From Methanosarcina sp. UBA5 (GTDB taxonomy: Archaea; Halobacteriota; Methanosarcinia; Methanosarcinales; Methanosarcinaceae): DNA of 20,918 nt. Location: NCBI RefSeq assembly GCF_002505485.1, contig NZ_DAVG01000026.1, forward strand, positions 1 through 20,918. The letters run 5' to 3'. Shown piece by piece: positions 1 through 7,246 of the stretch (position 1 is its first letter; each line of letters opens with the position of its first letter). A model generated the notes under the pieces. That model did not search any database. It worked only from the letters and a program-made list of their open reading frames with translations, and had not been told where the DNA came from. The position numbers and the translations under genes are program-made.

Positions 1-743
1 TAACTGGGGCGGCTGAGTTTCCTGAAGCCGATACTTTGATTCTCGAGAGCACGTATTTTGGGGAAGAACATGTCCCCCGAAAAGAGACTGAAGAGAGGTT
101 TATCGAATCGATCCTTAGTACTCTGGATAGGGGAGGCACTGCCCTTATCCCTGCCTTTGCAATAGGCAGAACTCAGGAGATACTCATGCTGCTTGATGCC
201 CATGGAATTCAGGCTTATGTAGACGGTATGGGCAGGGATGTATACAAGATCCTTAGAAAATATCCGGAATACCTTAAAACTCCCGAGCTCCTTGATCGGG
301 CTTTCGGACGTGCTATTCCCGTAAAGGATCAGCAGCGGGATTCGGTACTTAAAAAACCTTCAGTCATTGTTACTACAGCCGGGATGCTGAACGGAGGGCC
401 TGTACTCTATTACCTGAGCCGGCTTTACAAAGACCCCAGTTCGAAAGTCCTGCTTACGGGCTACCAGGTAGAAGGCACAAACGGCAGGCTTGCACTTGAG
501 CACAGATTTGTTGAGACCAGAGGAGATATCCTCACTCTCAAACCCAGGGTAGAACAGTATGACTTCTCCGCTCACAGCGGCGATAGCGAACTCAAAAAGG
601 TTGTGAAGGATTTCTGCAGGAAAGGCACTGAAAGGGTCTTTATAATGCATGGTGACAAAACCGAAAGCTTTGCGCAGTGGATTTCGGAAGAAATCGGTGT
701 GGATGCATATGCGCCCGCAAACGGGGAATTATTTGCTTTTTAA
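1..743 (+). CDS. beta-CASP metallo-beta-lactamase ribonuclease (3' part)
   Basis: This is the C-terminal part of an archaeal beta-CASP RNA nuclease of the CPSF/RNase J type, which processes or degrades RNA in the cytoplasm. The reading frame is open from base 3, so the start lies outside the window, along with the N-terminal HxHxDH metal motif. Visible hallmarks are the LESTYFGEEH segment (beta-CASP motif A region), FAIGRTQEIL, TTAGMLNGGP, the histidine of DFSAHSGD (motif B) and MHGD (motif C). The end, with APANGELFAF, suggests the shorter aCPSF2-like group rather than the KH-domain aCPSF1, but the missing N terminus prevents a firm choice. The DUF2148 gene starts 11 bases after the stop, which suggests co-transcription. 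The family call is strong and the subgroup is uncertain. Confidence 0.9.
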   Translation, partial: TGAAEFPEADTLILESTYFGEEHVPRKETEERFIESILSTLDRGGTALIPAFAIGRTQEILMLLDAHGIQAYVDGMGRDVYKILRKYPEYLKTPELLDRAFGRAIPVKDQQRDSVLKKPSVIVTTAGMLNGGPVLYYLSRLYKDPSSKVLLTGYQVEGTNGRLALEHRFVETRGDILTLKPRVEQYDFSAHSGDSELKKVVKDFCRKGTERVFIMHGDKTESFAQWISEEIGVDAYAPANGELFAF

Positions 744-754
744 TAAAGGAAAGA

Positions 755-1369
755 ATGATAACAATAATAGCAGCCTTTTTAGCCTGCGAAATGCTTAAAC
801 CCGGACGACTCCAATTATCTGGCATGATTCTCAATCCTGAATCCGAAGTGCTTGAAACACTTGCAAAGAGCATACTTCTTGCTGCACGGACTGCCCCGAA
901 AGCTAAAGGTGTAGACGATATAATGACTGCCCTTGTCGAAAAAACTGATATCGAAGTGCTTGCCTCGACAATGGAAAGACTGGCAGATGAAAAGGGTGCA
1001 GGCTTTGCTTTTTTGAAAAGGGATGCTGCAAATATTCGAAACGCAGGAGCTGCTGTCCTCATCGGTGTTAAAACCAGCGGGGCTGCAGGTCTAGACTGTG
1101 GAGCCTGCGGTTTTGAAACTTGTGCTGAAATGCTGAGCCAGCAGAAAGTAGAGGTAGATTTTAGGGGCCCAAATTGTATGCTTAAATATATAGACCTGGG
1201 AATCGCTATAGGGGCAGCCGTTGCAAAAGCTAAGGATTTCTGCATTGACAACAGAGTTATGTACTCAATTGGTGCAGCCACTAGAGTTTCGGGTTTGCTT
1301 GACGCAGATGTTGTTTTTGGAATTCCTTTGAGCGTAACCGGGAAAAATATCTTTTTTGATAGGAAATAA
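755..1369 (+). CDS. DUF2148 (ferredoxin-domain) protein
   Basis: This is a COG4739/DUF2148 family protein of about 204 residues. The biochemical role of the family is unknown, but the cysteines suggest iron-sulfur or metal binding. The N-terminal ARTAPKAKGVDD stretch and the cluster DCGACGFETC followed by PNCMLKY are typical. The ATG at 755 has AAAGGA five to ten bases upstream and sits 11 bases after the ribonuclease gene, which points to an operon. Family members usually begin near the ATG at 824 (MILNPESEVLE), which lacks a visible Shine-Dalgarno site. The true start may therefore be either one, and the extra 23 residues from 755 are less conserved-looking. The frame is also open farther upstream (677), but that overlaps the nuclease gene. 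Confidence 0.85.
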   Translation: MITIIAAFLACEMLKPGRLQLSGMILNPESEVLETLAKSILLAARTAPKAKGVDDIMTALVEKTDIEVLASTMERLADEKGAGFAFLKRDAANIRNAGAAVLIGVKTSGAAGLDCGACGFETCAEMLSQQKVEVDFRGPNCMLKYIDLGIAIGAAVAKAKDFCIDNRVMYSIGAATRVSGLLDADVVFGIPLSVTGKNIFFDRK

Positions 1370-1499
1370 GGCTCACATAGAGCTTATTAAAAAAGGTGGG
1401 ATACCTGCTGTAAAAAGGAAAATTATTCTGGACTGGTATCTCCCGCGTCTGGTCAGATTATTTTTAAAAATATCCGGATGTTTAGAGGGTTCAAGGTTT

Positions 1500-1514
1500 C
1501 TCTAAAACTTAGAG
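1500..1514. terminator. Small hairpin between convergent genes
   Basis: CTCTAA, three bases, then TTAGAG form a perfect six-base-pair stem. A wider arm pair surrounds it: TTTAGAGG at 1481-1488 and CCTCTAAA at 1524-1531. It lies between the ends of the DUF2148 gene (1369, plus) and the aminotransferase gene (1559, minus), where a shared terminator would be expected. No strong U tract follows on the plus strand, so function is inferred from position only. Confidence 0.35.
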
Positions 1515-1558
1515 CTCCTCTATCCTCTAAAGTTCAGAATTTTCCTAAATGCAATCAG

Positions 1559-2716
1559 TTAGAATTTTAGTTTTTTCATCCTTTCAACAGCTTCTTTAAT
1601 CCTTTCAACCGGTTTTGTGAGGGCAAATCTAATATAGCCTTCTCCCGCTTCTCCAAACCCGACACCAGGGGTTGCAACAATTCCGGCTTCTTCGAGCAGG
1701 AGCTTTGCGAAATCTATTGAGGTGAAACCTTTTGGAACAGGCGCCCAAATATAAAAAGTGGCTTTTGGGGGTTTTACTTTAAGGCCCATCGCTGTAAGTC
1801 CTTGTATCAGAGCATCCCGTCTCTCCTGATAAATTTTATTTGTATCTTCGACACAGGCCTGGGAAGAACAGAGTGCTGCAATGCCCGCGATCTGGATAGC
1901 ATCAAAGACGCCTGAGTCCACATTGGATTTGACCTTGCCGAGTCCTTTTATAAGGTCTTTATTTCCGACCGCAAACCCGAGCCTCCAGCCTGTCATGTTA
2001 TAGGTCTTGGAATGCGAATAGAGTTCCATGCCAATATCCATTGCCCCTTCTGCAGCAAGGAAAGAGGGAGATTCGTACCCGTCGTATGTCATCTGGCAGT
2101 AAGCGTTGTCATGCACTGCAATGATGTCGTGCTTCTTGCAGAACTCAACGACTTTTTCAAAAAACCTCATATCCGCAGTTGCAGCCGTTGGGTTGTTCGG
2201 GTAATTAAAGAAGAAAAGCTTTGCCTTTTTCAGGACATCCTCAGGAATTGAGTCCAAGTCAGGCAGGAAATCGTTTTCGGCAGTCAGCGGCAGTGGATAC
2301 GGCTCCCCGCCCGCAAACATTGTTCCTATTTTGTAGACCGGATACCCAGGATCAGTGTAAAGTACGACATCTCCAGGATTGACAAAAGCAAGCGGAATAT
2401 GTGCAACCGCTTCCTTTGACCCAAGCAGAGCAAGGACTTCAGTTGCAGGGTCAATCTCAATATTCTTGTATTTTTTACACCAGTCTGCCGCCGCTTTTCT
2501 GAATTCAGGCATCCCGGCGTAAGAAGGATAATCGTGCGTTTTCGGGTCGCAGACAGCTTCCCGCATAGCCTCGACAATATGCGGGTGTGTCGGCAGGTCA
2601 GGGTCTCCCACGCCAAGGTCGATAACATCGACTCCCCTGGCAATTAGTTCGTCCCTTGCTTCATCTATAGTAGCAAAAAGGTATGGGGGTAGTGCATTGA
2701 TTCGATCAGAGTACAT
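1559..2716 (-). CDS. dapL: LL-diaminopimelate aminotransferase
   Basis: This is a fold-type I PLP aminotransferase of 385 residues. It most resembles the DapL group of methanogens, which converts tetrahydrodipicolinate with glutamate to LL-diaminopimelate for lysine synthesis in the cytoplasm. Visible marks are the N-terminal YLFATIDEARDE and LGVGDPDLPTH, the cofactor-contact motif NYPNNPT (about residue 171), HDNAY (about 202) and the Schiff-base lysine in SHSKTYNMTGWR (about 237), with the C-terminal arginine region GEGYIRFALT. The frame opens with GTG at 2728, but that GTG is part of AGGTGA, a good archaeal Shine-Dalgarno site eight bases before the ATG at 2716, so 2716 is preferred. A related aspartate or alanine aminotransferase activity cannot be excluded by sequence alone. 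Confidence 0.88.
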   Translation of the reverse strand: MYSDRINALPPYLFATIDEARDELIARGVDVIDLGVGDPDLPTHPHIVEAMREAVCDPKTHDYPSYAGMPEFRKAAADWCKKYKNIEIDPATEVLALLGSKEAVAHIPLAFVNPGDVVLYTDPGYPVYKIGTMFAGGEPYPLPLTAENDFLPDLDSIPEDVLKKAKLFFFNYPNNPTAATADMRFFEKVVEFCKKHDIIAVHDNAYCQMTYDGYESPSFLAAEGAMDIGMELYSHSKTYNMTGWRLGFAVGNKDLIKGLGKVKSNVDSGVFDAIQIAGIAALCSSQACVEDTNKIYQERRDALIQGLTAMGLKVKPPKATFYIWAPVPKGFTSIDFAKLLLEEAGIVATPGVGFGEAGEGYIRFALTKPVERIKEAVERMKKLKF

Positions 2717-2802
2717 TGATAACGTCACCTGAAGATGATTGGCATGCGTAAGTGAGCATAGTTACGTTATTTGGAATATTAAAAGGTATGGGATGAAGGA
2801 AA

Positions 2803-2810
2803 ATTATAAA
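2803..2810 (-). promoter_or_regulatory. Candidate TATA box for dapL
   Basis: On the minus strand the sequence reads TTTATAAT, about 90 bases upstream of the dapL ATG. Transcription would begin near 2780 and give a leader of about 65 bases. A weaker AT-rich alternative lies at 2776-2784. Confidence 0.35.
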
Positions 2811-2949
2811 TTGCCGGATGATTTTTTATTTTAAGATACTCTAATTAATTCAAAAGAATTAACTTCTAGTATTTTAATGTGTTTCTGGAAGAATTTGCTG
2901 GAATATTGGTGGATAGAATGGCCCATGTATTAGTGTCCTCTACATTTAG

Positions 2950-3081
2950 GATCTGGAAGAATACCGGAAAAAATTTAGTCTTTTACTGAGATATATGGAC
3001 CAGTGTGACATATCTATAGAATAATTTGTCGCAAAAGATAAAAAGCCGTTAGATGAGTGTTTAAAGGCTGTAGTCTCTTGA
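2950..3081 (+). pseudogene. Possible remnant of a small protein gene
   Basis: One frame reads like protein across a single TAA at 3022-3024. Before it are 24 codons, including LEEYRKKFSLLLRYMDQC; after it is FVAKDKKPLDECLKAVVS and a TGA at 3079-3081. The charged, balanced composition is unlike the surrounding AT-rich spacer. A stop lies directly before 2950, but another frame upstream (from about 2879, with LEEFAGILVDRMAHVLVSS) is open and could join by a one-base shift. I do not recognise a family. It may be chance coding-like sequence. Confidence 0.28.
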
Positions 3082-3270
3082 GGTCTATATTAGAGATATA
3101 TTTGCTTGGAGATATGAGCGTCCCGGTGCAACTTTGATCGTTAATGTACAACTGACGGCCAGGAAATAATTATAAATAAAGAAAAATTAGTGTTACAGGA
3201 CTTACACGTTTGATGAGTAAAATCAAGCACAAGAGTATTTATTATATTCTTATGGTCAAGACAATTCGAA

Positions 3271-3328
3271 GTTTAATGTTTTGATTTATTCCTCACCGGT
3301 CTTGTAAATCCCGTGAAAAACATTAAAC
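3271..3328 (+). promoter_or_regulatory. Long two-step hairpin in the PKD gene leader
   Basis: GTTTAATGTTTT (3271-3282) pairs perfectly with AAAACATTAAAC (3317-3328). Immediately inside, GATTTA (3283-3288) pairs with TAAATC (3305-3310), leaving a six-base bulge (3311-3316) and a 16-base loop. The structure ends 34 bases before the ATG at 3363. It could be an RNA leader structure or a protein-binding inverted repeat. Confidence 0.5.
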
Positions 3329-3362
3329 AAGGATAAATGAAATACAAAGAAGGTAATACAAA

Positions 3363-4118
3363 ATGAAAAATAGGGAAAAGTTGTTTTTACTTTTAGCTTC
3401 AACAGCCCTTATTTTATCCTTTTCAATTTCTGCTTTATCCGTTGCATCGGCGTCGAGTGACCAGAATGGTCCGGTAATTATTACTCAGACTCAGGTTATG
3501 ACAAGTAATGGGACAGTAATTAATGAGTCATCGCAGTCCTCTCCTATTGTCTACAGCAGCAAAGTCGTATGTCATTATGACAACAGCACTGATAATGGGA
3601 GTGTGGATAGTGTGAATATTTATGCGTCCAACTTCTCGACTTCCAGAAATGTCCAGATTATCCCAAATGAGGCCAATCAGTGGCTGTCAGGTATTCCATT
3701 TCTTTCCAGTGAAATAAATCATTTGAAGCCTTTTATCTCAAATGACAGGACTATATGGGACAACTGGTTCAATGGGTTCATGAACAAGGACTTCAATAAC
3801 GTTTTTGACTCAGACAACTGGTTCAATGACCTTCTGAACGGCGATTTACACATGAATACTCTTGACTCGAACCTTCAGAAAGTTGACTTTTCTGCGTCTC
3901 CAACTTCAGGAAATGCGCCACTGAAAGTCGCTTTCACTGATAATAGTACAGGATCGCCAACGTCATGGAATTGGGACTTTGGAGATGGGACGAATTCAAC
4001 AGAAGAGAATCCTGTACACACGTACAACAGCTCAGGACAATATACAATTACCTTAACAGAGAAAAACGATACCTATTGCGGCACTAAATCCGTATTTGGG
4101 TATATTAAAGTCGCATAA
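3363..4118 (+). CDS. Secreted PKD-domain protein
   Basis: This 251-residue exported protein has a single PKD domain. Residues 1-31 form a clear Sec signal peptide (KNREK, then a long hydrophobic stretch ending SVASASS). Residues 32-170 are a polar region rich in Ser, Asn and Thr with a Trp/Asn/Phe repeat (DNWFNGF near 133, DNWFNDL near 151) that I do not recognise. Residues about 173-251 form a PKD fold with SWNWDFGDGTNSTEENPVHT, the usual core motif. No lipobox, archaeosortase tail or C-terminal membrane segment is visible, so it is probably released or held by other surface proteins. AAGGT lies about ten bases before the ATG. The PKD domain closely resembles the third PKD domain of the protein at 10210-13122. 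Confidence 0.85.
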   Translation: MKNREKLFLLLASTALILSFSISALSVASASSDQNGPVIITQTQVMTSNGTVINESSQSSPIVYSSKVVCHYDNSTDNGSVDSVNIYASNFSTSRNVQIIPNEANQWLSGIPFLSSEINHLKPFISNDRTIWDNWFNGFMNKDFNNVFDSDNWFNDLLNGDLHMNTLDSNLQKVDFSASPTSGNAPLKVAFTDNSTGSPTSWNWDFGDGTNSTEENPVHTYNSSGQYTITLTEKNDTYCGTKSVFGYIKVA

Positions 4119-4202
4119 AAGAAGTGAATGCCTTAAATTAAAAAACGAAAAGTGAAAAAGCATTGGTGGGTAATATCGGGGGGTTATTTTTCATTTTCTG
4201 CA

Positions 4203-4274
4203 CAAACTTATTTTTCCGTACAAATTTACTTTTCTGTACAAGCTTATTTTTTTACATAAACTTCTTATTTAGTA
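4203..4274 (+). repeat. Four tandem copies of an 18-bp pyrimidine-rich unit
   Basis: The units are 4203-4220, 4221-4238, 4239-4256 and 4257-4274, each like CAAACTTATTTTTCCGTA, with no gaps. They lie 85 bases after the PKD gene stop. The plus strand is T-rich, so the transcript would be U-rich, which fits a terminator role. The array makes a spurious open frame (4163-4375) with a six-residue repeat. Confidence 0.7.
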
Positions 4275-4325
4275 ACTTTCTTAACAATTACACTTATGCT
4301 CAAATGTTCTGTTCTTTAAATGAAA

Positions 4326-4334
4326 TTTATATTA
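4326..4334 (+). promoter_or_regulatory. TATA box for the phosphatase gene
   Basis: TTTATATTA is centred about 28 bases upstream of the ATG at 4357, and no Shine-Dalgarno site is seen. This spacing fits a leaderless or nearly leaderless transcript. Confidence 0.55.
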
Positions 4335-4356
4335 TCCAACCTCATACTCTTATAGC

Positions 4357-4878
4357 ATGGCGTCTTCTTTATTGAGTCCTCTGGCGATGCCTGCAATAGA
4401 AGGCATTCGAATTCCAACGAATTTTTACGTAGTTCTTAAAGAACCTGTACCTCTGGCTGGTATGTCTTATCCCTCAACGCGCACCCCATGGGAGAAAATT
4501 AGGAATGCAGGTTTCTCGAGTGTTGTCTGCCTCTGTGATTCTGAAGTATCTTATAACCCTTATCCTCTTGAAATTCTCTTTTCTGCAGAATTAGAAGATC
4601 TGCATCATGGTAATTCTCCATATGATCCTGACACACTGGAATGGCTTGTAAGAAAGGCAACTAATGTAATATTAGAAGAAATAGACGCAGGAAAAGGCAT
4701 TGTTGTTCATTGCATGGGAGGTATAGGCAGAACTGGAACAGTTCTTGGGTGTGTGATCAAGGATCTTGGTTTTGAGGCTAATGAGGTGATTAATTATCTG
4801 GAAGATATAAACAAGCTCAGAGGCTTCAGAGGATGGCCGGAGACAGAATGGCAGGCGGAAATGGTACGCAAATACTAA
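4357..4878 (+). CDS. Dual-specificity protein phosphatase family protein
   Basis: This 173-residue cytoplasmic protein belongs to the cysteine-dependent phosphatase superfamily. The P-loop HCMGGIGRTGT (residues 118-128) matches HCxxGxGRTG with nucleophile Cys119 and phosphate-binding Arg125. DLHHGNSP near residue 82 lies where the general-acid loop is expected. The hydrophobic strand GIVVHC precedes the P-loop. The substrate could be a phosphoprotein, a nucleotide or a phospholipid and cannot be read from the sequence. The ATG at 4357 fits the TATA box spacing, and an in-frame ATG at 4387 (MPAIEGIRIP) is an alternative. The gene is alone on its strand, with repeats on both sides. Confidence 0.88.
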   Translation: MASSLLSPLAMPAIEGIRIPTNFYVVLKEPVPLAGMSYPSTRTPWEKIRNAGFSSVVCLCDSEVSYNPYPLEILFSAELEDLHHGNSPYDPDTLEWLVRKATNVILEEIDAGKGIVVHCMGGIGRTGTVLGCVIKDLGFEANEVINYLEDINKLRGFRGWPETEWQAEMVRKY

Positions 4879-4981
4879 AAATCTGGAACTTATATATTTA
4901 TATGGATTATAAGGAGCGGGGGAAAGTGTTTCTGTTTTACCTAGAGTTTCAGTTCATTTATTTTTCCTATCAATTTAGTAG

Positions 4982-5106
4982 ATTTTGACAGATATTGATA
5001 GATATCGATGGTACTTACTTGTAGTATCAAACGTAAGTTTAGCTTCATGATAGCGTTTTTGTTTTTGATCGTTATTAATCTGATACATTTTGATAGATAT
5101 TGATAG
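4982..5106. repeat. 20-bp direct repeat pair, 105 bp apart
   Basis: Copies at 4982-5001 and 5087-5106 read ATTTTGAYAGATATTGATAG with one difference (C or T). GATAGATA-like words also occur at 4998-5005 and 5121-5127. They could be binding sites or duplicated spacer; nothing coding lies between them. Confidence 0.55.
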
Positions 5107-5251
5107 CAAAACTGAAAATAGACAGATAGACTTAACCAAATAAAGCTGACTCATAGCGAGCAATTGAAAAAATAGGATCGTGTCCTCTGATTTTTAGAAA
5201 AAGTTTAATGTATAGCTAAGTAACTTAGCTTACTATACACTTGTTTTTATC

Positions 5252-5358
5252 TTTTCCAGATAATTCTTTTCAGATTATCTTTTTCAGATTATCCTTTTTA
5301 GATTATCTTTTCCAGATAATTCTTTTCAGATTATCCTTTTCAGATTATTCTTCCAGAC
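5252..5358. repeat. Tandem array of 14-15-bp units
   Basis: About seven units follow one another with consensus TTTTCAGATTATCY: for example 5267-5280, 5281-5294, 5323-5336 and 5337-5350, with 15-bp variants at 5252-5266 and 5308-5322. The array ends about 20 bases before the stop codon of the minus-strand membrane protein gene and follows the phosphatase gene on the plus strand. The transcript of the phosphatase gene would be U-rich here. Confidence 0.7.
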
Positions 5359-5378
5359 GCTCTCAAATCTGCTTTTAT

Positions 5379-5585
5379 TCAGGCATTGTAGGCGTCATAG
5401 AGCTGCCAGATCCATATAATCAGCCATAATAAAAATCCAGTCCCGAAAATATGCAATGTCCCGGTTATAATGAAGGCTATCCAGATGCCCAATGCTTTGA
5501 ACAGATGTCCCTTTACAAGCTGGCCCAGGCCAGGGAAGAAAAAAGAAAATAAGGCTGGAATTCCGTGTGTTCTGCAATAGTTCAT
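5379..5585 (-). CDS. Small TM2-like membrane protein
   Basis: This 68-residue protein has two hydrophobic segments (about residues 9-22 and 27-60). The first carries the PGLGQLVKG turn and the end is WIWQLYDAYNA. This pattern is common in small TM2-like archaeal and bacterial membrane proteins of unknown function. On the minus strand GAAGGT lies about seven bases before the ATG at 5585, and a TATA box lies about 40 bases upstream, so start and promoter agree. An overlapping frame at 5395-5577 is a shadow. The gene stands alone and faces the phosphatase gene. Confidence 0.78.
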   Translation of the reverse strand: MNYCRTHGIPALFSFFFPGLGQLVKGHLFKALGIWIAFIITGTLHIFGTGFLLWLIIWIWQLYDAYNA

Positions 5586-5621
5586 AGAACTTACCTTCTT
5601 TAAGTACTTAATAAGAAGATG

Positions 5622-5630
5622 TATATAAAT
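5622..5630 (-). promoter_or_regulatory. TATA box for the small membrane protein gene
   Basis: ATTTATATA on the minus strand lies about 37-45 bases before the ATG at 5585. Transcription would start near 5600 and leave a short leader that carries the Shine-Dalgarno site. Confidence 0.5.
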
Positions 5631-5635
5631 AGTTT

Positions 5636-5672
5636 AACATAAAAAGTTCTTTCCCTTCAACATAAAAAGTTC
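5636..5672. repeat. 14-bp direct repeat upstream of the membrane protein gene
   Basis: AACATAAAAAGTTC occurs at 5636-5649 and again at 5659-5672, period 23. The pair sits just upstream of the minus-strand TATA box at 5622-5630, a position typical of transcription factor sites. Confidence 0.5.
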
Positions 5673-5876
5673 ATTTCCTTAAAAATGACTCCCTCTAAAA
5701 TCAAGTTAAATTCTTTAGTTGAAGCATAAGTCGAATTCGTCAGTTGAATTCAATTTGCTCACTTCTAAACTTCGTCTAATTTTCTGAAAATATATCCCAA
5801 AATTAATATATATTATATTATTAAACAATGAGATATATCGCAACTGTAATCCAAAAAAGAATCTAATGTTTAACTT

Positions 5877-5908
5877 AACGTTTCAGGTTAACTTTCCTGA
5901 AAAACGTT
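5877..5908. promoter_or_regulatory. Inverted repeat upstream of the Ig-like protein gene
   Basis: AACGTTTCAGG (5877-5887) and CCTGAAAAACGTT (5896-5908) are inverted copies with a two-base insertion and an eight-base spacer. It lies 64 bases before the ATG at 5972, between an upstream TATA-like stretch (about 5807-5821) and a nearer one at 5944-5952. It may be an operator or, if transcribed, a leader hairpin. Confidence 0.4.
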
Positions 5909-5971
5909 GTTTTCAACCTACTAATAGTGGTTGTTCGTTTTAATTTATTATAGGTTGTAGGAAGTTTGATT

Positions 5972-7177
5972 ATGGATAAAGAAGACAATCAAAATTCAAT
6001 CTGGGACCATATTAAGTCGTTATGGAACTCGTTACCAGAACTTATAAAATTACTTGGTACCTTACTGAGTATAGCTATTGCTCTAAAAGCTCTTTTTCCT
6101 GCAGCTGCTCTAGGAATCAGCAATTTTAATGCAAACCCGGGTATTATTGAGCCGGGGGGATCTTCTATTTTGAATTGGGGCGTTTCTGGAGCTGACAATA
6201 TTACAATAGAGCCTACTATAGGACCTGTAAGTTCGAACGGATCTATTTCTGTATCCCCTTCCGAAACTACGACCTATAAATTGATAGCCACTAGTAAAGG
6301 AAATGAAAAAGTAGCGCTCTGTACGATTAAGGTTAATAACGAATCTCAAGAGCCTTTTATCATCAGCTCGTTTGATGCAAGTCCTGACTCCATCACACCC
6401 GGTGAGAGTACAGTCCTTAACTGGCACGTTTCCGGGGTTCCAAATGTTACCATAGATCCAGAGATAGGAGTTGTAGAGCCCACCGGAACATTGAATGTGT
6501 CTCCTGCCGACACTACGACATACAAACTTACAGCTTCAAATGGCGAGAAAGAAGATGCAGCTTACTGTACCGTTGCAGTTAAGGAAAACGCAACATTTCC
6601 CGAAAATGTTTCCGCATCGAATCTTCCGTCTGCGGAAAAAAGCCTGACATCTCAGGAGAGTTCATCGACTCAGGAGAATCAGGCATCGGAAGGGAACTCG
6701 ATATCGAAAAAGAACTCGACATCTAAAGAGAATCAGGTATCGGAAGATAATCAGGAATCACAAGATGATTCGGCACTTCAGGAGAATCAGGCATCTCAAG
6801 AAAGCCTGCCATCTATCAGTTCGTTTAATGCGAATCCGGATGCTATCGGGAAGGGAAAAAGCTCAAGTTTAACCTGGAGTGTCTCTGGAGCCTCGAAAGT
6901 CTCGATAGAGCCCGGAATAGGAACCGTAAGTTTAACTGGCAGCCAGCACGTATCCCCCGACAAAACTACAACTTATACCCTGACAGCCACAAACGAGTTC
7001 GGAAGCACGGATGCTACCAAAGTCATAATCGTACAGGAGTCTTCTGCATCTCAAAAACCGGTTTCTAAGCCCTCTCGTTCGCCAACTTCAGCGCAAGATC
7101 AGTCCTCACCGGCTAATGGGACAGAACTCAATAACTCTGCCTCCGGGACTGAATCCTCCGAGAATGAAACACAATAA
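5972..7177 (+). CDS. Membrane-anchored protein with three Ig-like repeats
   Basis: This 401-residue predicted surface protein begins with a short cytoplasmic, acidic N terminus and a hydrophobic helix at about residues 24-47, with no clear cleavage site, so it probably stays as a signal anchor. Three repeats of about 73 residues follow (49-121, 131-204, 281-355). Each carries the pattern SFxANP...G.SS.L.W.VSGA..V.IEP.IG.V...GS..VSP..TTTYKLTA, an Ig-like fold often found in archaeal and bacterial surface proteins. A linker at 205-280 is a low-complexity series of short Ser/Glu/Asn/Gln repeats (QENQAS-like), and the tail from 356 is Ser/Thr/Pro-rich. AGGA lies nine bases before the ATG at 5972; a TTG at 5966 is in frame but less likely. 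No enzymatic domain is visible, and adhesion or scaffold use is an inference. Confidence 0.82.
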   Translation: MDKEDNQNSIWDHIKSLWNSLPELIKLLGTLLSIAIALKALFPAAALGISNFNANPGIIEPGGSSILNWGVSGADNITIEPTIGPVSSNGSISVSPSETTTYKLIATSKGNEKVALCTIKVNNESQEPFIISSFDASPDSITPGESTVLNWHVSGVPNVTIDPEIGVVEPTGTLNVSPADTTTYKLTASNGEKEDAAYCTVAVKENATFPENVSASNLPSAEKSLTSQESSSTQENQASEGNSISKKNSTSKENQVSEDNQESQDDSALQENQASQESLPSISSFNANPDAIGKGKSSSLTWSVSGASKVSIEPGIGTVSLTGSQHVSPDKTTTYTLTATNEFGSTDATKVIIVQESSASQKPVSKPSRSPTSAQDQSSPANGTELNNSASGTESSENETQ

Positions 7178-7246
7178 AAGATTTAATCTGCGATTAATCT
7201 CTAGTCTGCGATAAATATTTAATTTCGATGGATAATTTTCAGTACA

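Larger units (their letters stand above)
2717..3362. other. Intergenic region between divergent dapL and PKD gene
   Basis: This 646-base gap carries the dapL promoter, the leader of the PKD gene with a strong hairpin (3271-3328) and a possible gene remnant (2950-3081). TATA-like stretches facing the PKD gene are at 3168-3178 (ATTATAAATAA) and 3236-3246 (TTTATTATATT). No intact gene is seen. Confidence 0.6.
4879..5378. other. Intergenic region with direct repeats and a 14-bp array
   Basis: Between the phosphatase gene and the convergent small membrane protein gene there is no credible coding sequence. The gap holds a 20-bp direct repeat pair (4982-5001, 5087-5106) and a tandem array (5252-5358). 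Confidence 0.6.

Noticed and set aside
640..1281. Long minus-strand frame of 213 codons
   Set aside because: It is the antisense shadow of the nuclease and DUF2148 genes, which show clear family motifs.
4163..4375. Open frame of 70 codons with a six-residue repeat
   Set aside because: It starts with TTG, has no ribosome site, is generated by the 18-bp array and overlaps the phosphatase start.
4975..5163. Minus-strand open frame of 62 codons
   Set aside because: It is AT-driven and built on the direct repeat pair; no ribosome site or family resemblance.
4203..5358. CRISPR array
   Set aside because: The repeats are contiguous or isolated, with no unique spacers of regular length and no cas genes.
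5241..5429. Open frame of 62 codons across the 14-bp array
   Set aside because: The repeat unit is not a multiple of three, so the peptide has no stable repeat; it also overlaps the end of the real minus-strand gene.
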